From NCBI RefSeq assembly GCF_004362045.1, contig NZ_SNWX01000004.1:132128-196127 (forward strand): DNA of 64,000 bases, given 5' to 3'. The translations under genes and the position numbers were made by a program. Origin of the DNA: Halanaerobium saccharolyticum (GTDB lineage Bacteria; Bacillota; Halanaerobiia; Halanaerobiales; Halanaerobiaceae). Of the stretch, positions 60,514-64,000 are shown one piece after another (position 1 is the first letter of the stretch; the number at the start of each line of letters is the position of its first letter). The notes under the pieces were generated by a model. The model saw nothing but the letters and a program-made list of their open reading frames with translations, searched no databases and was not told the DNA's origin.

Positions 60514-61752
60514 ATGAGTAGAGACTATCAATTTGAAACAAAGGTTTTATTAACTAAAAGTAAGGACGAAAAGGGGGCGGTTTCTCCCCCGATTTATCAG
60601 ACAAATGCTTTTGAATACGAGACAGCCGAAGAACTGGAAAAAGTATTTAAGGGTCAGGCTCAGGGCTATAACTACACCCGGGTCAGCAATCCGACCAATA
60701 ATCAATTTGAAGAAAAGATGAAAGAACTGGAAAATGGAGTTGGCGCCCTGGGCACAGCTTCTGGAATGGCAGCAATTGCAACTGCAGTGCTGGGACTGGT
60801 GGAAGCTGGAGATGAAATCATTGCCGGCAACAGTCTTTTTGGTGGAACCTACAACTTTTTCAAAAAAGACTTAAAACAGTGGGGTATTAAATGCAGCTTT
60901 GTGGAGACAACTGAGCTGGAGGAGTACAGGCAGACGATTACCCCCAGGACTAAGCTGATTTATCTGGAAACAGTGGGTAATCCCAAACTTGATATTCCTG
61001 ATATTAAAAAGCTGGCTGAACTGGCCCATGAGCACGGTCTGCCTCTGATTCTGGATAATACCCTGATGACTCCCTATCTTTTTCTGGCAAAGGACTATGG
61101 AGTCGATATTGTTCTGCATTCTACTTCTAAATTTATCAACGGCAGTTCCAATTCTATCGGGGGTGTGATAATAGATACCGGTAATTTTAACTGGGCGGAA
61201 AGTGATAATCCCCTGCTGGCCGAATATCTTAAATTTGGAACTTTTGCCTATCTGGCTAAATTGAGGCAGGATATTTTTCGGAATCTGGGTCCGGTGGCAA
61301 GTCCTTTTAATTCTTTTCTCAATAATCTGGGGGTAGAGACTCTGCCCTTAAGAATGGAAAAACACTGCAGAAATGCTCTGAAGCTGGCTAAGTTTTTAGA
61401 GTCAGCAGCTGGAGTGAAAAGGGTAAATTATCCGGGACTTAAATCAAGTCCCTATCATAAGCTGGCTGCAGAACAGTTTGATAATCATTTTGGTGGACTT
61501 TTGACTTTTGAGGTAGAGAATAAAAATGAAGCATTTAAGCTGATCAATAAGCTGGAGCTGGCCCGGAATCTTTCCAACCTGGGAGACCTGAGGACCCTGG
61601 TTGTCCATCCGGAGTCAACTATTTATCACAGTTTGAGTCAGGCTGAACAGCAGCAGCTGGGAGTTAATCCGGCACTGATCAGAGTTTCAGTTGGAATTGA
61701 AAGTCCGGATGATATTATCTTAGACTTTAAAGAAGCACTGGCAGCACTTTAA
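60514..61752 (+). CDS. Cys/Met-metabolism PLP enzyme, O-acetylhomoserine sulfhydrylase-like
   Basis: A 412-residue fold-type-I PLP protein of the Cys/Met metabolism family. YNYTRVSNPT near residue 50 carries the phosphate-binding Tyr-x-Arg, GTASGMAAIAT is near 85, and the PLP lysine is in HSTSKFINGSS near 203. Family members include O-acetylhomoserine sulfhydrylase, cystathionine gamma-synthase and methionine gamma-lyase. Between sulfite reductase and APS reductase, direct capture of sulfide is the best fit. Specificity cannot be settled from sequence. Confidence 0.83.
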   Translation: MSRDYQFETKVLLTKSKDEKGAVSPPIYQTNAFEYETAEELEKVFKGQAQGYNYTRVSNPTNNQFEEKMKELENGVGALGTASGMAAIATAVLGLVEAGDEIIAGNSLFGGTYNFFKKDLKQWGIKCSFVETTELEEYRQTITPRTKLIYLETVGNPKLDIPDIKKLAELAHEHGLPLILDNTLMTPYLFLAKDYGVDIVLHSTSKFINGSSNSIGGVIIDTGNFNWAESDNPLLAEYLKFGTFAYLAKLRQDIFRNLGPVASPFNSFLNNLGVETLPLRMEKHCRNALKLAKFLESAAGVKRVNYPGLKSSPYHKLAAEQFDNHFGGLLTFEVENKNEAFKLINKLELARNLSNLGDLRTLVVHPESTIYHSLSQAEQQQLGVNPALIRVSVGIESPDDIILDFKEALAAL

Positions 61753-63492
61753 GTGGAGGCAGCAAAATGGAGAAAAAAAATTATAGAAACAGATCTTCTG
61801 GTCATTGGTGGTGGAGCTGCCGGCTGTTATGCTGCAGTTACCGCCCGGAGAGAGGATCCCAAACTGGATGTTACAGTTATCGAAAAAGCACATATCGAAA
61901 GAAGCGGCTGTCTGGCGGCAGGGATTAATGCGATCAATGCCTACTTAAATCCTGGTGAAACTCCGGAATCATATCTTCATTATGTCAAAAATGACAGTTA
62001 TGGACTGGTCCGTGATGATCTGGTTTATTCTATCGGTCGGGGCTTAAATAAGGTGACCCGGGAGGTAGAGGACTGGGGCTTAAAGATTTTAAAAAATGAG
62101 GACGGAAACTATTTAAAGCGCAGTTCTCGCAGTATCAAGATTGAAGGTGAGAACTTTAAGGAAGTTCTGGCAGCTGAGGTTGAGCGGAGTGGAGTCCGGA
62201 TTTTAAATAAGACGGCTGCTCTAAATTATATTCAAAAAGATGGTAGAGTCTGTGGTGCTTTTGCCCTCAATTTAAGAGAAGATAAGTTTTATGTGATTAA
62301 GGCTAAGGCTGTGATCTGTGCCACCGGGGGAGCGGCTGGAATTTATGAGCCTAATAATTCTGGTCAGGCCCAGCATAAAATGTGGTATCCCCCCTTTAAT
62401 ACTGGAGCCGGTTATGCAATGGGCATTCGAGCCGGAGCTGAGATGACAACATTTGAGATGCGTTTTGTGGCTTTAAGGGTTAAGGATGTGATTGCCCCCA
62501 CCGGCAGTTTTGCTTTCGCAGGAGGTCGCCAGGTCAATGATCTGGGAGAAGAATATCTTAAAAAATATAATCGAATTACCACTGCTATGAGGCTTTATGC
62601 AACTGTCAGGGAAAATAAGGAGGGACGTGGTCCCTGTTATCTGGACCTCGGCCACCTGGAGACTGAGAAGAAGGAAAAACTGGCAGAGTCGCTGCTGGGG
62701 ATGTGTCCTGGAATTGTACTCAAGTGGGAAGATAAACAGGCTGACCTATCGGAGCTTAAGGTTGAGATTGAAGGAACCGAGCCCTATATTGTCGGCGGTC
62801 ACTGCCAGTCGGGTTACTGGATTGGTCTGGATCGGAGTACAAGTCTGCCCGGACTTTTTGCAGCTGGAGATGTGGCAGGAGGAGCTCCCAAAAAATATGT
62901 GACCGGTGCCTTTGTCGAAGGAGAAATAGCAGCTAAATCTGCGGTTAGAGAAATAAAGGAGCTGCCGCAAAATTTTTTAGATTTAAATATAAGTGAGTTA
63001 ATCACTAATGAATATCAGAGATTGAAATCTGTTTTAGATAATTCTGAGGGGCCTGGCGCTTCTGACCTGGAGGAAAGCTTACAGCAGCTTATGGAAAATT
63101 ACGCTGGCGGCAGAAGTCAGTATTATGAGCTGGAAGCTTTGAAGTTGAAGCAGGCGCGCTCAAAATTAAAAGAGTTAAAAGCAGAAAGCAAAAAAGTGAA
63201 AGCGGATTCTTTGAGAGATTTTCTGGCTGTCCAGGAACTGCTGGAGAGAATTGATGTAGCAGAAGTTCTGATCGAACACCTGCTTTACAGAGAAGAAACC
63301 CGCTGGCCCGCCTATCAGAGTCGGATAGATTTTCCGGAACGCAAAAAAGAATGGCGGAAGTTTGTTAATTCGCGGCGCAATCTGGCCAGTGGAGAAGTAG
63401 AAATTATAGAAAGAGAGTATAAAAGTTTAGAAGAATATTCCGCTTTTGCCGACCGCAGTCAGGAAGATTTTTATCTGGAATATAATTTATAA
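61753..63492 (+). CDS. aprA: Adenylylsulfate (APS) reductase alpha subunit-like, AprA
   Basis: A 579-residue FAD protein of the AprA/fumarate-reductase flavoprotein group. LLVIGGGAAGCYAA binds FAD, and SGCLAAGINAINAYL and EMRFVALRVKDVIAPTGSFA match AprA blocks around the APS site. LFAAGDVAGGAPKKYVTGAF closes the FAD site. With the ferredoxin AprB at 63517 it reduces APS to sulfite and AMP, feeding the sulfite reductase upstream. The only in-frame start is a GTG at 61753 with no ribosome binding site. A perfectly spaced GGAGG-ATG at 61767 is out of frame by one base before an A8 run; removing one A would give a natural MEKKIIETDLLV start. Confidence 0.83.
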   Translation: MEAAKWRKKIIETDLLVIGGGAAGCYAAVTARREDPKLDVTVIEKAHIERSGCLAAGINAINAYLNPGETPESYLHYVKNDSYGLVRDDLVYSIGRGLNKVTREVEDWGLKILKNEDGNYLKRSSRSIKIEGENFKEVLAAEVERSGVRILNKTAALNYIQKDGRVCGAFALNLREDKFYVIKAKAVICATGGAAGIYEPNNSGQAQHKMWYPPFNTGAGYAMGIRAGAEMTTFEMRFVALRVKDVIAPTGSFAFAGGRQVNDLGEEYLKKYNRITTAMRLYATVRENKEGRGPCYLDLGHLETEKKEKLAESLLGMCPGIVLKWEDKQADLSELKVEIEGTEPYIVGGHCQSGYWIGLDRSTSLPGLFAAGDVAGGAPKKYVTGAFVEGEIAAKSAVREIKELPQNFLDLNISELITNEYQRLKSVLDNSEGPGASDLEESLQQLMENYAGGRSQYYELEALKLKQARSKLKELKAESKKVKADSLRDFLAVQELLERIDVAEVLIEHLLYREETRWPAYQSRIDFPERKKEWRKFVNSRRNLASGEVEIIEREYKSLEEYSAFADRSQEDFYLEYNL

Positions 63493-63516
63493 GATTTTTA
63501 TGGGGAGTGAAGACAA

Positions 63517-63822
63517 ATGGCAATTAAAATTGATCAGAGTATTTGTGATGGCTGTCCTGATTATCAGGAAGGCCGCTGTGAGAGAATCTGTCCCGGTAAT
63601 CTAATTGCAAAAGAAGGCGAAAAGGCAGAAATGAAAAGACCGGCAGAGTGCTGGGACTGTGCGGCCTGTGTTAAGGCCTGTCCCCGTAATGCTATTAGTC
63701 TTTATCTGCCTGAAGAAGTCGGAGGCCAGGGAACAAAATTGAAAGTTCAGCAAAACCAAAAACGTTCACTCTGGATTTTCGATCGAGAAGATGGAAGCAG
63801 AAAAGTATATAAAACTGGTTAG
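63517..63822 (+). CDS. aprB: APS reductase beta subunit-like ferredoxin, AprB
   Basis: A 101-residue ferredoxin with two [4Fe-4S] clusters: Cys in CDGCPDYQEGRCERICPGN near the start and CWDCAACVKACPRN near residue 50. The layout, with an insertion in the first cluster loop and PAECWDCAACV, is typical of AprB. It lacks the long C-terminal tail of dissimilatory AprB, consistent with an assimilatory role. It passes electrons to the FAD of AprA, encoded 24 bp upstream. A GGGGAG site precedes the ATG. Confidence 0.87.
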   Translation: MAIKIDQSICDGCPDYQEGRCERICPGNLIAKEGEKAEMKRPAECWDCAACVKACPRNAISLYLPEEVGGQGTKLKVQQNQKRSLWIFDREDGSRKVYKTG

Positions 63823-63850
63823 GACCAGGTTAAAGAGAATTATTTCACTT

Positions 63851-63886
63851 GTACCAGGTACAAAAAGGCCCTTTTGTACCTGGTAC
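63851..63886 (+). repeat. REP-like palindrome, 15-bp arms of GTACCNGGTAC type
   Basis: A perfect inverted repeat GTACCAGGTACAAAA (63851-63865) and TTTTGTACCTGGTAC (63872-63886) around AGGCCC. Each arm is itself a near-palindrome, GTACC-N-GGTAC, so the element can form a cruciform of three hairpins. It lies between aprB and the group II intron start. It might also terminate transcription, but no T-run follows the outer stem. Confidence 0.75.
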
Positions 63887-63890
63887 CTAG

Positions 63891-64000
63891 TTTGCCTGGC
63901 ATGAATATTTGCTAATCAGTGAAAGTCTGATGTGGGGGTTAATAGTGCCAACCGCTAGCTGAAGACAAGGGTGTCCATCGCGAGGTGGAATCTGAAGGAA
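63891..64000 (+). mobile_element. 5' part of a group II intron, cut by the window edge
   Basis: From about 63911 the sequence has conserved group II intron domain I features: GCTAATCAGTGAAAGTCTGATG, cut here, then GCCAACCGCTAGCTGAAG at about 63947-63964 and AAGGGTGTCCATCG..GAGGTGGAATCTGAAGGAA at 63967-64000. This run is familiar from bacterial group II introns that encode a reverse transcriptase. The exact 5' boundary is not certain, and the reverse transcriptase and 3' domains would lie beyond the window. It inserts right after the APS reductase genes. Confidence 0.7.

Noticed and set aside
57385..63822. Dissimilatory sulfate reduction
   Set aside because: AprAB-like genes are present, but there is no Dsr, Qmo or membrane electron-transfer gene, AprB is short, and a biosynthetic sulfhydrylase is in the cluster.
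1..64000. CRISPR arrays, tRNA or rRNA genes, replication origin
   Set aside because: I saw no regularly spaced direct repeats with unique spacers, no cloverleaf candidates, no rRNA-like sequence and no clustered DnaA boxes.

Overview
The window is AT-rich and carries densely packed operons, almost all reading rightwards, with strong AGGAGG-type ribosome binding sites and frequent TTG or GTG starts. Five solute-binding proteins have plain signal-peptidase-I signal sequences with no lipobox cysteine. That fits a diderm firmicute with a periplasm. Together with the gene content (TRAP and ABC sugar importers, fermentative sugar-acid and amino-sugar genes) this suggests a Halanaerobiales bacterium such as Halanaerobium. 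This is an inference: there is no rRNA or other marker gene in the window.

Layout. (a) 58-6771: PTS operon with a BglG/MtlR-type regulator, a phosphotriesterase-family hydrolase, ascorbate-type EIIA/EIIB/EIIC, a creatininase-family amidohydrolase and a SIS-domain protein. (b) 6898-7821: a lone XRE repressor, a near-consensus promoter with an internal palindrome, and a tiny possible gene. (c) 7892-16922: TRAP importer plus two SDR dehydrogenases, a 2-hydroxyacid dehydrogenase, a LarA-type nickel racemase/epimerase homologue, an FGGY kinase and KDPG aldolase, a sugar-acid route ending in Entner-Doudoroff cleavage. (d) 17181-23671: ROK repressor, cupin-like protein, NagA, a second TRAP importer and NagB. 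(e) 23918-31794: ABC sugar importer lacking an ATPase, an 847-residue protein with a C-terminal phosphodiester-glycosidase domain, a LacI regulator and a GT-A-like glycosyltransferase. (f) 32106-40767: a nine-gene relative of the poorly understood E. coli yhf operon (yhfZ, Y, U, T, php, S, X, W) with an added amidase-signature gene. (g) 41110-46632: ROK regulator, ABC sugar importer and Gfo/Idh/MocA dehydrogenase. (h) 47101-56099: LacI regulator, ABC importer, GH3 beta-glucosidase and GH2 beta-mannosidase. (i) 56301-57235: 23-bp tandem repeats and a HigBA-like toxin-antitoxin pair. (j) 57385-63822: Rrf2 regulator, sulfite reductase fused to a TusA domain, a sulfhydrylase and AprAB-like APS reductase, an assimilatory sulfate-to-sulfide route. 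(k) 63851-64000: a REP-like palindrome and the 5' part of a group II intron cut by the window edge.

Regulation is unusually readable. Six catabolic or regulatory promoters carry clear palindromic or repeated operators next to their likely regulators, and every solute-binding-protein gene is followed by a hairpin before the first permease gene. The three ABC importers all lack an ATPase gene and probably share an MsmX-like ATPase encoded elsewhere. The most promising undescribed systems are (f), (e) and (a), where families are recognisable but the substrate and pathway are not.
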